Shown one piece after another: positions 1 to 8,505 of a stretch of 40,727 nt of DNA. A model generated the notes under the pieces. That model had not been told where the DNA came from and did no database searches. It saw only the letters and a list, made by a program, of their open reading frames with translations. The stretch covers positions 1 through 40,727 of the forward strand of contig DAISIL010000025.1 of the NCBI GenBank assembly GCA_036822015.1. The letters run 5' to 3'. Source of the DNA: DAISIL01 sp036822015. GTDB lineage: Bacteria > Bacteroidota > Bacteroidia > Cytophagales > Bernardetiaceae. Position numbers and translations under genes: made by a program. Each line of letters opens with the position of its first letter. The first letter of the stretch is position 1.

Positions 1-21
1 TGGTTTGCTTATTTCCCTCCA

Positions 22-86
22 CGATGGGTTGAACACCCTAAGGGTTTTTGAAACCCTTAGGGTGTTTGGTCAAAAAAAAACCATCG
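22..86. terminator. Nested perfect hairpin downstream of the TerB-like gene
   Basis: Bases 32-47 and 51-66 are a perfect 16-bp inverted repeat (core ACACCCTAAGGG) with a 3-base loop. An outer 6-bp repeat (CGATGG at 22-27, CCATCG at 81-86) encloses it. It lies just past the stop codon of the minus-strand TerB-like gene. On the minus strand a run of nine Ts separates the outer arm from the inner hairpin. On the plus strand a T-rich run follows at about 89-101, so it may terminate from both sides. The gene to the left is outside the window. Confidence 0.7.
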
Positions 87-99
87 GTCTTTTTGTTTT

Positions 100-1011
100 T
101 TAGCCGCCGAGCAAGGCACCGAGCATGCCGCCGAGTCCGCCGGTGGCGGGTTTTTGTTGGGCTTGTGGGCTTTGGTTGGCTAGTCCCCCGAGTAGGCTGG
201 CCAGGTTGCCGAGGCCCTGTCCTTTTTGTTGTCCGGTGTTCATGACCTGCGAGACGGCGCCGGAGAGCATCTGCTGGGCTTGTGGGTTGTTGAGCAGTCC
301 ACCGAGGGCCCCGCCGAGTCCGCCGGCTTGGGCATTGCCTCCCCCCGAAAGTCCTCCCATGACAGCACCGAGCATACCGCCGAGACCGCCGCCGCTGGCC
401 GCTGTTTGTTGGGCAGCACCGCCGGTGAGTTTGTTTTGGAGAAAGCTGGCAGCCATTCCGGTAAGCATGGTGCCGATGGTGGAGCCAGACTGAAAGTTTT
501 GGGTGGGGATGTTGTTTTGTTGGAACATGCCGAGCAGCCCGCTCTGCCCCAGGAAGTCGCCGATGTTGCCGCCGCCGGTGAGTCCGAGCATGGCTGGGTT
601 GGTTTCTTGCTGCTCTGCTACCTGGTTGGCTTTCTGGACATACTGCATGATGGTCTGGAACTGCGCCTGTGAGATGGCGAGTACGTCCGTGATCTGTGCT
701 ACCTGGGCGGCTTCTTTTTCGTCCATCGAGCCATCGGCATAACACAAGTTGAGGACATCGGTCAGGAGCGAAAACTTGAGGTCGCTGTCCTTGAGCTGCT
801 CGAGTTGTGGACGGATGTTGGAGGGATTCGATAGGGCTGTCTGTACCATTTTCCAGCCGTTATCGGACAACTCAGCAGCGGCGGCCATCTGTTCGATAAA
901 AGCCACCTCTTCGGGTGTATTTTGGTGATCTGCCGTCGCTATACCCGCCAAAACAGAGAGGTAAGCCGTGCGCAAGGGTTGATCGTACTGAAGCAAAGCA
1001 TTGGAAGCCAT
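100..1011 (-). CDS. TerB-like N-terminal domain protein with Gly/Leu-rich tail
   Basis: About 303 residues from the ATG at 1011. An upstream in-frame extension to 1107 would run almost into the divergent gene and has no conserved look. Residues ~1-130 are helical with two acidic repeats (GIATADHQNTPEE and LCYADGSMDEKEA), as in TerB/DjlA-type domains. The last ~150 residues are low complexity, rich in G, L, Q and M, with repeated GGLGG(M/A)LG units. No signal peptide is seen. The function is unknown. TerB folds occur in tellurite and stress proteins, but no partner gene is nearby. The box TATCTTGC at 1037-1044 (minus) could be its -7 element. Domain assignment is by eye; the CDS itself is firm. 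Confidence 0.8.
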   Translation of the reverse strand: MASNALLQYDQPLRTAYLSVLAGIATADHQNTPEEVAFIEQMAAAAELSDNGWKMVQTALSNPSNIRPQLEQLKDSDLKFSLLTDVLNLCYADGSMDEKEAAQVAQITDVLAISQAQFQTIMQYVQKANQVAEQQETNPAMLGLTGGGNIGDFLGQSGLLGMFQQNNIPTQNFQSGSTIGTMLTGMAASFLQNKLTGGAAQQTAASGGGLGGMLGAVMGGLSGGGNAQAGGLGGALGGLLNNPQAQQMLSGAVSQVMNTGQQKGQGLGNLASLLGGLANQSPQAQQKPATGGLGGMLGALLGG

Positions 1012-1036
1012 AAGTAGTAGAGTGATTTGATTTGCG

Positions 1037-1096
1037 GCAAGATAGGGAATTATCCATTTTTGTTTGGGACGAATAGATATTTTTTTTCTAAATTTC
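1037..1096. promoter_or_regulatory. Divergent promoter region
   Basis: This spacer separates the TerB-like gene (minus) from the zinc-ribbon gene (plus). It holds a partial Bacteroidota -7 box on each strand: TATCTTGC (minus, 1037-1044) and TAAATTTC (plus, 1089-1096). Both differ from TAnnTTTG, so they are candidates only. Confidence 0.35.
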
Positions 1097-1124
1097 GTCT
1101 TTGACAAGCTGAAAAACTTACGAG

Positions 1125-2183
1125 ATGGAAATTTTAGTTGGACGCTGGGATTGTGCTGCCTGCGGGCAGGTGGGCATACAGGGGCCCCTTACCCGATGCC
1201 CCTCCTGTGGTAGCGCACGCCCCGAAAACGTGGAGTTTTATCTCCCCGAGTCGGCCGAAGCCCTCACGGATGCCGAAGAAATACGCAAAGCCAAAAGCGG
1301 TGCCGATTGGGTCTGTACCCATTGCAGCACCCACAACAAAGCCTGGCTTTTTCAGTGCGAGGGCTGTGGCAGCCCCCGTGATGAAGCCGGCGAAGGAGAT
1401 GCCCAACTCCAGCAGCGCGACATCCTCTACGACCAGCCCCCCAAAGATGCCCCAGCTCCGAAGGCAGCCCCGCGTCCCCAAAGCAAGCGAAACGTCTATG
1501 TGGCGCTTGGGTTGGTACTCACGATCATCGCCTTGTTTTTTGTTTTCAAGTCCGAATCGACTTATGAGGTCGTCGTGGAAGGACACGCCTGGGAGCGAAG
1601 CGTAGCCCTCGAAAACTACCGCGAAGTAGAAGAAGAAGATTGGCAACTGCCCCAGCAGGCGAAGCTCATCAATTCCTTCCAGGCGGTGCATCACACGGAG
1701 CAAAAACTCAAAGGCTATCAAACCAAGACCCGCTCCGTCCGCGTGCAAGTCGGGGAGGAACGCTACGAAGCCGGCGTAAGAGACCTCGGCAATGGCACCT
1801 TCGAGAAAATCTACAAGACCCGCCCCGTCTATGAAAACCGCGAGGAGACCTACCAAGACCCTATCTACGAGGATGTTCCCATCTACCGCACCAAGTACCG
1901 ATACCGTATCTTCCGCTGGAAAAAACTAGACCCTTTGCAGGCTCAAGGCAAAGACACAAAGCCCATCTGGCCGAAACTTCCCCCCAAGCCCGATCCCGAA
2001 AACTGGCGTACCGGAAAACAAAAAGCCACTTACACCCTTTACGTCAAAGACCCCAAAGGAAAAACCCACAGCACCGAACTCCCGCTCGAGCAATGGCAGA
2101 CCCTCCAAAAAGGACAGCAAGTGCCGGCCCGTAAGGGAAGCGTGGCGGGTGATTTTCGCGGGCTGGCACTCGACAAAAAATAA
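1125..2183 (+). CDS. Zinc-ribbon (RanBP2-like) single-pass membrane protein
   Basis: 352 residues. Two CxxC-type zinc ribbons are at the N-terminus: Cys10/13/25/28 (motifs CAAC, CPSC) and Cys64/67/78/81 (CTHC, CEGC). A Pro-rich linker is followed by one membrane helix at ~123-141 and a C-terminal domain of ~200 residues rich in Tyr, Glu and Arg, with repeats such as RPVYENREETYQDPIYED and YRTKYRYRIFRW. I recall the same ribbon-TM-tail arrangement in uncharacterised bacterial proteins. The ribbons should be cytoplasmic and the tail outside, which is inference. It ends 8 bp before folD, so the two are probably co-transcribed, with no evident functional link. Role unknown. Confidence 0.85.
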   Translation: MEILVGRWDCAACGQVGIQGPLTRCPSCGSARPENVEFYLPESAEALTDAEEIRKAKSGADWVCTHCSTHNKAWLFQCEGCGSPRDEAGEGDAQLQQRDILYDQPPKDAPAPKAAPRPQSKRNVYVALGLVLTIIALFFVFKSESTYEVVVEGHAWERSVALENYREVEEEDWQLPQQAKLINSFQAVHHTEQKLKGYQTKTRSVRVQVGEERYEAGVRDLGNGTFEKIYKTRPVYENREETYQDPIYEDVPIYRTKYRYRIFRWKKLDPLQAQGKDTKPIWPKLPPKPDPENWRTGKQKATYTLYVKDPKGKTHSTELPLEQWQTLQKGQQVPARKGSVAGDFRGLALDKK

Positions 2184-2191
2184 CGAAAAAC

Positions 2192-3076
2192 ATGATCTTA
2201 CTCGATGGCAATGCCACAGCTAAGGCGATCCAAACAGAAATCGCTGCGCAAGTAAAGCAATACACCGATCAGGGCCAACGCGCACCTCATTTGGTAGCCG
2301 TCCTGGTGGGCGAAGACGGCGCTAGTCAGGCGTATGTCGGCAACAAAGTCCGCTCCTGTGAGGCGGTGGGCTTTCGTTCTACGCTTCTCCATCATCCGGC
2401 AACGCTCTCCGAAGCAGACTTGCTCCGCCTCATCGAGAGCCTCAACCAAAACCCCGAGGTGGATGGTTTCATTGTGCAGTTGCCGCTCCCCAAGCACATC
2501 TCGGAGGAGAAAGTTACTCTGGCCATCGCTCCCGAAAAAGACGTAGATGGTTTTCATCCCGATAACATCGGGCGCATGGTGCTGGGCAAAGATCGCTTCT
2601 TGCCCGCTACGCCGGCCGGTATCCTGGAGTTGCTCCGTCGCTATGCCATCCCGACGAGTGGACAGCACGCCATCGTGCTGGGGCGCAGCCATATCGTAGG
2701 CCGTCCCATGAGCATCCTGCTCTCCCGTAAGGGCATCGACGCAACCGTAACCCTTGCCCACAGTCGTACCCATAACCTCTCATCGCTACTCCCGAAGGCA
2801 GATATTATCGTAGCTGCTTTGGGCATACCCGAGTTTGTGCAGGGCAGTATGGTCAAGGAAGGAGCCGTCGTGATTGATGTCGGGATCACCCGTGTAGCCG
2901 ATCCGAGCAAGAAGCGCGGCTACGTCCTCAAAGGTGATGTGGATTTTGAAGCCGCCGCCGAAAAGGCCAGCTACATCACGCCCGTACCCGGTGGAGTAGG
3001 CCCCATGACCGTCGCGGCTTTGCTCCAAAACACCTTGCGGGCTTATCAAAAGACCTACCAGGATTTTAACAACTGA
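2192..3076 (+). CDS. folD: Bifunctional methylenetetrahydrofolate dehydrogenase/cyclohydrolase
   Basis: 294 residues, normal length for FolD. It interconverts 5,10-methylene-THF, methenyl-THF and 10-formyl-THF using NADP in the cytosol, supplying one-carbon units for purines and formyl-Met. The catalytic region AYVGNKVRSC contains Tyr48 and Lys52. VDGFHPDNIGRM, the Rossmann signature VLGRSHIVGRPMSILL and the closing PVPGGVGPMTVAALLQNT are all present. The start is 8 bp after the zinc-ribbon gene, and no strong ribosome site is seen, as usual in this phylum. It is convergent with hmgA across a 15-bp gap. Confidence 0.98.
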   Translation: MILLDGNATAKAIQTEIAAQVKQYTDQGQRAPHLVAVLVGEDGASQAYVGNKVRSCEAVGFRSTLLHHPATLSEADLLRLIESLNQNPEVDGFIVQLPLPKHISEEKVTLAIAPEKDVDGFHPDNIGRMVLGKDRFLPATPAGILELLRRYAIPTSGQHAIVLGRSHIVGRPMSILLSRKGIDATVTLAHSRTHNLSSLLPKADIIVAALGIPEFVQGSMVKEGAVVIDVGITRVADPSKKRGYVLKGDVDFEAAAEKASYITPVPGGVGPMTVAALLQNTLRAYQKTYQDFNN

Positions 3077-3091
3077 TAGGTCTTATCGGTA

Positions 3092-4261
3092 TCAAAGCCA
3101 GCTGTAGGGATAATTGGCATCAAAAAATTCAGCGGCATCCTTGGCGATAAGGAGCGGCTTGAAAGTATCGACCATAACGGCGTACTCATTGGTTTCTTTG
3201 GCACCGATGCTTTTTTCTACCGTCCCTGGGTGTGGCCCGTGAGGCAAGCCGCCTGGATGCAACGTAAACGACCCACGATCAATGCCGCGTCGGCTCATAA
3301 ACTCCCCTTCGGCATAAAACAGCACTTCGTCCGAGTCGATGTTGGAGTGGTTGTAGGGGGCCGGAATAGAAAGCGGATGGTAATCGAAGAGACGCGGCAC
3401 AAAAGAACAGATCACGAAGGCATTACTTGCCTGGAAAGTCTGGTGTACCGGGGGTGGCTGATGGATGCGCCCCGTGATGGGTTCAAAGTCATAAATGGAA
3501 AGGGTATAGGGGTACAAAAAGCCATCCCATCCGATGACATCCAGCGGGCTAGTCTCGTAAGCAAAAGTGTGCATCTGCCCTTGTTTGCTTACCTTGATGT
3601 GCGTAGGTGTAGGTTCGCTGACTGTGCTTAGCTCTGTGGGTGGATGTATATCTCGCTCACAGTAAGGAGAATGCTCGAGTAGTTGCCCGAGTTCGTTGCG
3701 GTAGCGACGGACGGTTTCGATGGGTTGCCGCGACTCCACGACCAGCAGGCGCGGGGCTTCGGACGCATGGGCATCAAAGATGATTTTGTAGATCGTCGTT
3801 CGGGGGATGACCACATAATCGCCTTTTTTGAAAGGTAGCTTACCAAACTGTGAAAGCAAAATCCCGCTGCCATCATGGATGTAGAGGAGTTCGTCGCACT
3901 CACCGTTTTTGTAGAAGTAGTCCATCTCCAAAACTTTGGGATGGCAAATGGCGATGGAGCAATCTGAATTGAACATCAGCACTTTACGGGCATCGAGATA
4001 ATCGCCGCCGGTTCGTCCGGCACCGGAGGTCTTCAGGTGTACGGGTTGCAGACCTACATTGGGCATGGCCTCGTAGCTGTGCGGGCTTGCAGGCAAGATG
4101 TCTTTGATCCTTGTGGGTGGGGCAATGTGGTACAGGTTAGAATATATTCCCGAAAATCCCCGCGAACTGACAAGCTGCTCGTGGTATAGGCTGCCATCGG
4201 GTTGCCTAAACTGGGTGTGTCTTTTGGGCGGAATCTTTCCCAAGCGATGATAATAAGCCAT
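3092..4261 (-). CDS. hmgA: Homogentisate 1,2-dioxygenase
   Basis: 389 residues, cupin-type Fe(II) dioxygenase that opens the ring of homogentisate to maleylacetoacetate in tyrosine/phenylalanine catabolism. The N-terminus (YYHRLGKIPPKRHTQF) and the paired metal-site stretches (YNHSNIDSDEVLFY, His305/Glu312; LHPGGLPHGPHPG, His335-His344) identify the family. It is slightly shorter than the human enzyme, as in other bacterial members. It lies downstream of ccmF-recO-pyrF but has its own box, TAACTTTG at 4287-4294, giving a leader of about 20 nt. Other genes of the pathway are not in the window. Exact ligand numbering is by analogy. Confidence 0.95.
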   Translation of the reverse strand: MAYYHRLGKIPPKRHTQFRQPDGSLYHEQLVSSRGFSGIYSNLYHIAPPTRIKDILPASPHSYEAMPNVGLQPVHLKTSGAGRTGGDYLDARKVLMFNSDCSIAICHPKVLEMDYFYKNGECDELLYIHDGSGILLSQFGKLPFKKGDYVVIPRTTIYKIIFDAHASEAPRLLVVESRQPIETVRRYRNELGQLLEHSPYCERDIHPPTELSTVSEPTPTHIKVSKQGQMHTFAYETSPLDVIGWDGFLYPYTLSIYDFEPITGRIHQPPPVHQTFQASNAFVICSFVPRLFDYHPLSIPAPYNHSNIDSDEVLFYAEGEFMSRRGIDRGSFTLHPGGLPHGPHPGTVEKSIGAKETNEYAVMVDTFKPLLIAKDAAEFFDANYPYSWL

Positions 4262-4286
4262 GGCGTGTGTGAAGTTAGTAAACGGA

Positions 4287-4294
4287 CAAAGTTA
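4287..4294 (-). promoter_or_regulatory. -7 promoter box of hmgA
   Basis: TAACTTTG on the minus strand is an exact match to the Bacteroidota TAnnTTTG element, 25 bases before the hmgA ATG. No clear TTTG -33 box is seen at the expected spacing. Confidence 0.6.
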
Positions 4295-4318
4295 AAAAAT
4301 ATCTTTGGATTTTCTTTT

Positions 4319-5128
4319 TTAAGATAACAGATTTTGCATGGTGTTTTGAAGCCTTGCGGCAGCCTCTGCGGCAGCCATATCAAAATCTGACAACAAAGAA
4401 GCATAAATGATACTTCGCGAGGCATTGACGAGCAGTCCGACTTCGTTCGTTTGTCCGACGGCAAAGACGCGCTCGAGGTCTCCTCCTTGCGCGCCTACAC
4501 CAGGAATGAGCAAAAAATGACGTGGAGCCAAACGACGTACCCGTTCGATATGTTCGGGGTGTGTTGCGCCCACGACAAACATCAGTCGCTGATGATCTGC
4601 CCAAGCAGTCGCCTGCCGAACGACTTCTTCGTAGAGATAATCGCCAGAGGCAAGTTTTTGTAATTGAAAATCAGCACTTCCAGGGTTTGAGGTCAAGGCG
4701 AGCAGTATCGCCCAGCGGCTTTGTGCCTCCAGAAAGGGCATCACGGTATCTTTGCCCATGTAGGGCGAAAGCGTCAGTGCATCGGCTCGGGGCATTTGCC
4801 AGAAGGCCTGCGCGTATTGCTGGGCTGTGTTACCGATGTCTCCCCGTTTGGCATCCAGGATACAAAGGTGGGTTTCTGGGATCGCTGCGACGGTCTCGGT
4901 GAGCGTTTGCCAGCCGGCAGCCCCCTGGGCTTCATAAAAAGCAGTATTTATTTTGAAAGCTACACAATAATCTGCGGTAGCTGCAATGATGGCTTTATTA
5001 AATGCCAGTACGGGATCGGGACTCCCTTTGAGGCAATCGGGGAGGCGTTGGGGGTCTGTATCTAGCCCGACACACAAAAAAGACTTTCGGCTGCGGATAC
5101 GGGTAACGAGCATTTTGTAGTTGAGCAT
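4319..5128 (-). CDS. pyrF: Orotidine 5'-phosphate decarboxylase
   Basis: About 269 residues. It converts OMP to UMP, the last step of de novo pyrimidine synthesis. The length and the motif LDAKRGDIGNTA (Lys94, Asp97) place it in the longer PyrF subfamily found in Bacteroidota and mycobacteria. FLCVGLDTDP near the N-terminus and PGVGAQGGDLERV near the C-terminus support this. I chose the ATG at 5128, 2 bp after the recO stop. The next ATG at 5113 is also possible. The frame stays open upstream to 5251, but that part lies inside recO. Third gene of the ccmF-recO-pyrF run. Confidence 0.97.
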   Translation of the reverse strand: MLNYKMLVTRIRSRKSFLCVGLDTDPQRLPDCLKGSPDPVLAFNKAIIAATADYCVAFKINTAFYEAQGAAGWQTLTETVAAIPETHLCILDAKRGDIGNTAQQYAQAFWQMPRADALTLSPYMGKDTVMPFLEAQSRWAILLALTSNPGSADFQLQKLASGDYLYEEVVRQATAWADHQRLMFVVGATHPEHIERVRRLAPRHFLLIPGVGAQGGDLERVFAVGQTNEVGLLVNASRSIIYASLLSDFDMAAAEAAARLQNTMQNLLS

Positions 5129-5130
5129 AA

Positions 5131-5805
5131 TCAGAAGATGTTTTGTAAAACGTCCAGGGAGCGCACACGCCCAAAGTTTTCTACGTGAAGGGCATAAAAC
5201 CGAAGCAGATGTTGGAGCAGTTGGCGGCGAATGTATCCGTTGAGCAGACAAGGCGTACCGTATGGCTCTTGCAACAGCTGGTTTACGATTTGGTCGGAGG
5301 AGCGATCAGGGATGAGCAGTTGTCCGGTTTGCCCAAAGAGCGTCGCCCCCTCCTCCATCCCAAAGCCCAAAAAAGCGGGTAATTTGAGCAAAAATTGCAA
5401 GTGAAAGTTCTCCGCCTGCGCATCCATCGTATCAAAGATACAAAAACTATCCGTAACAAAGGTGTAGAGCAGCGGTTGTGGGTTTTCCTCACGTACACTT
5501 TTGTAGAGGATTTCGGCTAGGAAAAGTCCAATACTGGTTTTCTTGATCTCGAAAGGAATGGAGGCGTAAGCGTACTGCACCCGTACATCGCGTACTTGCT
5601 GGATGTCTCGTGTCTCCTGCTCGCTTACCAGGAGTTCAAGCTGGGTGAGCGGTTGGTATAAGGCTAAGGTGGCTTTCTTTTTGCGCACGCCTTTGATCAT
5701 GTAGCTTCTCACACCAAAGGTTTCCGTAAAGACCTTGCAAATAATCGAAGTCTCCTTGTATTTAATGAAATTAAATACAATGCCTTTGGTGGTATAGAGT
5801 TTCAT
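5131..5805 (-). CDS. recO: DNA repair protein RecO
   Basis: 224 residues. RecO helps RecA load on SSB-covered single-stranded DNA in the RecFOR pathway. The N-terminal OB-fold part (TKGIVFNFIKYKETSIICKV, then SYMIKGVRKKKA) and the helical C-terminal part (LYKSVREENPQPLLY, FLLKLPAFLGFGM) are typical of Bacteroidota RecO. The four-Cys zinc motif found in some RecO proteins is absent, which is usual for this group. Its ATG overlaps the ccmF stop as ATGA, so translation is probably coupled, and pyrF follows after 2 bp. Confidence 0.93.
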   Translation of the reverse strand: MKLYTTKGIVFNFIKYKETSIICKVFTETFGVRSYMIKGVRKKKATLALYQPLTQLELLVSEQETRDIQQVRDVRVQYAYASIPFEIKKTSIGLFLAEILYKSVREENPQPLLYTFVTDSFCIFDTMDAQAENFHLQFLLKLPAFLGFGMEEGATLFGQTGQLLIPDRSSDQIVNQLLQEPYGTPCLLNGYIRRQLLQHLLRFYALHVENFGRVRSLDVLQNIF

Positions 5806-8372
5806 ACGTGTAAAGGCTGCTCCTCGTCGGAGGTGTATTTCTGCCCCTGCTTGGTGTGCTTTCGGTGGCGCAAGCTTTCGGCAAACCGGCGTTGCATGGC
5901 CATTAGCATTCCGATAGCCATAACGATTGTCCCGATCCAGAGCAAATCAATGAAAGGTTTTTCGATGGCTTTCAGGATAACCCAATCTTTTTGGGTTGTT
6001 TGTGCCAAAAAGTCAAAACTTTTATCTTCGGGATTGATCTGATCCAGGCTGATCTTGACCCCAACGGCATCAATGATGTCGGGGATTTTTCTGACCATAT
6101 TCCCGCGAATCTGATAGATAGGCTGGGCTAAATAGCTGGCATCCCTATCCAGGATTTCGATCTGGGCTTGGAGGGTATAATCCGCATCAGGCGTATTTTG
6201 ATTGACGGTGATGTCGCGGAGGATGGCGATGTAGTCATTGACAACAAAGGTATCCCCGATGCCAAGTTTGAGGCGTTCGGCAGCACTCCACTCCGTCTCT
6301 GCGGCGGGATCGGGGTAGCCGGTGAGGTGCGTGTAAAGGTCTCCTTTTAAGCGTTTTTTGACGGATGGGCTAGAAACAATCCCCATATCGCTGTTTTCTT
6401 GGAGACGCGGATAGAGGGTGAACGTCTTGTCGTTGCGGTCGGTGTACTCAATCTTGTAGTAGTTGTTTTCGTCGTACACCGGTACAAGGTCGCCTTCCTT
6501 AAAGATCGTCTTGCCATCGTGTACCAGATCGCGTTTGGCCATCCGGTGGTGAGGGACGGAGGTCTTGATGAGGTCTTCACGGTTGATGTAAGTCGGGAAC
6601 TCGGGAGACTCAAGAAAGACACCTTTGTAGAGTAGGGTGTAATCCTCCATCTGCTCGGGCGTATTTCGGAAGAGCAGCAGGTTATCTCGGTTGGTTTCTT
6701 CGGCAAAATCCTTGCTATAAATGTAACCCGTTCGGTTGAGTGAAACAATCTTACTGTACCCGGCAGAAGCTAACACCCCCAGGATCATCAAGCCTATGCC
6801 AACGTGTGCCACAGCCCCCCCAGAAAGATTGGGACGACGGCTCATCAGCATCAGGACAACCCCTGCATTGGAAACGAGCGTATAAACCCCTGCGATCAAG
6901 AGTAGGATGAGTTTCCATTCTGTCATGCCAAAAACTGACATGACAACTCCCGAGATGAGCATTGTCAGGACAATCGGCGTAGCAAAAGTAGCGTATAGCT
7001 TACTTCTGTCAAGGCGTTTCCACCAAAACAGTTGTGCCGTCCCCGAAAGCAAGGCCAATCCCATCGCAAACCAAAGTTGAAATTTGGTGTAAAAACCGAC
7101 TTGATCGGCTGGCGGGGCAATGTTAGACGAGATGCCTATGCCGTTGAGTATCGTCCTAAAAACCGGTATGGAGGTCGGGACGATGACCTGAAAAGCCATC
7201 AGGGAAAGAAGAACGGCACCCAAAAAAATCCAAAACTCACCCGAATATGGGTTCACTTCATCGGCCGCCTTCGGGAGGCTAGACCAAGCCCGACGGGCAT
7301 AGAAAACAGCCAAGCCCAAAAAGAAAACCATGTACAACAATAGCTGCTCCGAAAGTCCCAAATCCGTGAACGAATGCACCGAAGCATCGCCCAAAATACC
7401 GCTGCGGGTCAGGAAAGTAGCGTACAAAATCAATAAGTAAGATGCAATCACGCTGACGATCGTTGCCCGAATGGCCGGCTTTCGGCGTTGCTGTACCACC
7501 ATCAGGTGTATGGCTACCACCAGGATCAACCACGGCACATAAACGGCGTTTTCGACGGGATCCCAGTTCCAGTAGCCCTCAAAGTTGAGCGTTTCGTAAG
7601 CCCAGTAGCCACCCATCATAATACCAATACCCAGCACAGCCGCCGCAAAAAGCGTCCAGGGTAAAGCCGGACGTACCCAATCCGTAACCCGCTGTTGCAG
7701 ACCCGCCATGCAGTAGGCAAACGGAATCAGCATCGCAGCAAAACCCAAAAACAACACCGGCGGATGGATAACCATCCAATAGTTTTGGAGGAGTGGATTC
7801 AGACCAGTGCCATCCTCGGGGACATAGTCGGGATTGACAGCAAAAATGGGCGCACTAATGACATCCCTCAAAAACAAGAAAGGCGAACTGCCAATTTTTA
7901 AATCAATGAGCGGGATCACGACACCCAAAATCATCGACGTAAGGAAAGCCTGTACAGCCGCAAAAACAGCCATCACGGGAGCTTCCCAGCGTCCGCTGCG
8001 ATACATAAAGACCCAGCCCAGGACGGCGTGCCAAAACATCCACAACAAAAAACTGCCTTCTTGCCCCTCCCAAAAACAAGAAATCATAAAATGGGTGGGT
8101 AGGTTGTTGGAGGAGTGCGCCCAGGCGTAGTGATATTCGTAATAATGGTTGTAGATAATCGAAAACAAGACCGCTACCACTCCCAGGATGCTCAGCCCGT
8201 GTATCCAGAAGGCAGTTCTGGCAAAGCGATGCCAGTCCGCTTGATCGGAACGCTTTTGGGCAGCGATAAAGTAAGCCAGAGCGGCTACCATGGAGGTTAC
8301 GAAAGAAATAATGACCAACAGATGTCCGAAATTACCGGCCAGTTCACGATACCAACTCATGTATGTATGCAA
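5802..8372 (-). CDS. ccmF: Cytochrome c-type biogenesis heme lyase CcmF
   Basis: 856 residues, a multi-pass membrane protein that attaches heme to apocytochrome c at the outer face of the inner membrane. The tryptophan-rich WWD motif is at ~254-276 (MGGYWAYETLNFEGYW, then NWDPVENA). WEGQEGSFLLW (101-111) and HPPVLFLGF (203-211) are further family marks. A large extracytoplasmic domain of ~250 residues lies before the last helix. An alternative ATG is at 8360. The gene begins the ccmF-recO-pyrF run; ccmE and other ccm genes are not in the window. A near -7 box TATCCTTG lies at 8431-8438. Confidence 0.96.
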   Translation of the reverse strand: MHTYMSWYRELAGNFGHLLVIISFVTSMVAALAYFIAAQKRSDQADWHRFARTAFWIHGLSILGVVAVLFSIIYNHYYEYHYAWAHSSNNLPTHFMISCFWEGQEGSFLLWMFWHAVLGWVFMYRSGRWEAPVMAVFAAVQAFLTSMILGVVIPLIDLKIGSSPFLFLRDVISAPIFAVNPDYVPEDGTGLNPLLQNYWMVIHPPVLFLGFAAMLIPFAYCMAGLQQRVTDWVRPALPWTLFAAAVLGIGIMMGGYWAYETLNFEGYWNWDPVENAVYVPWLILVVAIHLMVVQQRRKPAIRATIVSVIASYLLILYATFLTRSGILGDASVHSFTDLGLSEQLLLYMVFFLGLAVFYARRAWSSLPKAADEVNPYSGEFWIFLGAVLLSLMAFQVIVPTSIPVFRTILNGIGISSNIAPPADQVGFYTKFQLWFAMGLALLSGTAQLFWWKRLDRSKLYATFATPIVLTMLISGVVMSVFGMTEWKLILLLIAGVYTLVSNAGVVLMLMSRRPNLSGGAVAHVGIGLMILGVLASAGYSKIVSLNRTGYIYSKDFAEETNRDNLLLFRNTPEQMEDYTLLYKGVFLESPEFPTYINREDLIKTSVPHHRMAKRDLVHDGKTIFKEGDLVPVYDENNYYKIEYTDRNDKTFTLYPRLQENSDMGIVSSPSVKKRLKGDLYTHLTGYPDPAAETEWSAAERLKLGIGDTFVVNDYIAILRDITVNQNTPDADYTLQAQIEILDRDASYLAQPIYQIRGNMVRKIPDIIDAVGVKISLDQINPEDKSFDFLAQTTQKDWVILKAIEKPFIDLLWIGTIVMAIGMLMAMQRRFAESLRHRKHTKQGQKYTSDEEQPLHV

Positions 8373-8430
8373 TTTGGGTTTGTAAAAAATCCATTTGTTC
8401 GTGCAAGATGTTCAAAAAGGCAGGATTTTG

Positions 8431-8482
8431 CAAGGATAATTGTCAGGCATCAAAGAAAATTAACGTATGCCTTGTATCTTTG
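8431..8482. promoter_or_regulatory. Divergent promoters of ccmF and the PBP-fold gene
   Basis: TATCCTTG on the minus strand (8431-8438) is a 7/8 match for ccmF. TATCTTTG on the plus strand (8475-8482) is an exact TAnnTTTG box. The latter puts transcription start near 8488 and so favours the ATG at 8506 over the ATG at 8467 for the plus-strand gene. Confidence 0.5.
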
Positions 8483-8505
8483 TTCCTCACCCAAACCTGG
8501 CTCGT

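Noticed and set aside
38..745. Long minus-strand open frame overlapping the TerB-like gene
   Set aside because: It is an out-of-frame reading of the GC-rich Gly repeat region; composition is Arg/Pro/His-rich with no recognisable domain.
1134..1856. 240-residue open frame antisense to the zinc-ribbon gene
   Set aside because: The plus-strand frame has zinc-ribbon Cys pairs and a membrane helix; the antisense frame has no motif and no promoter.
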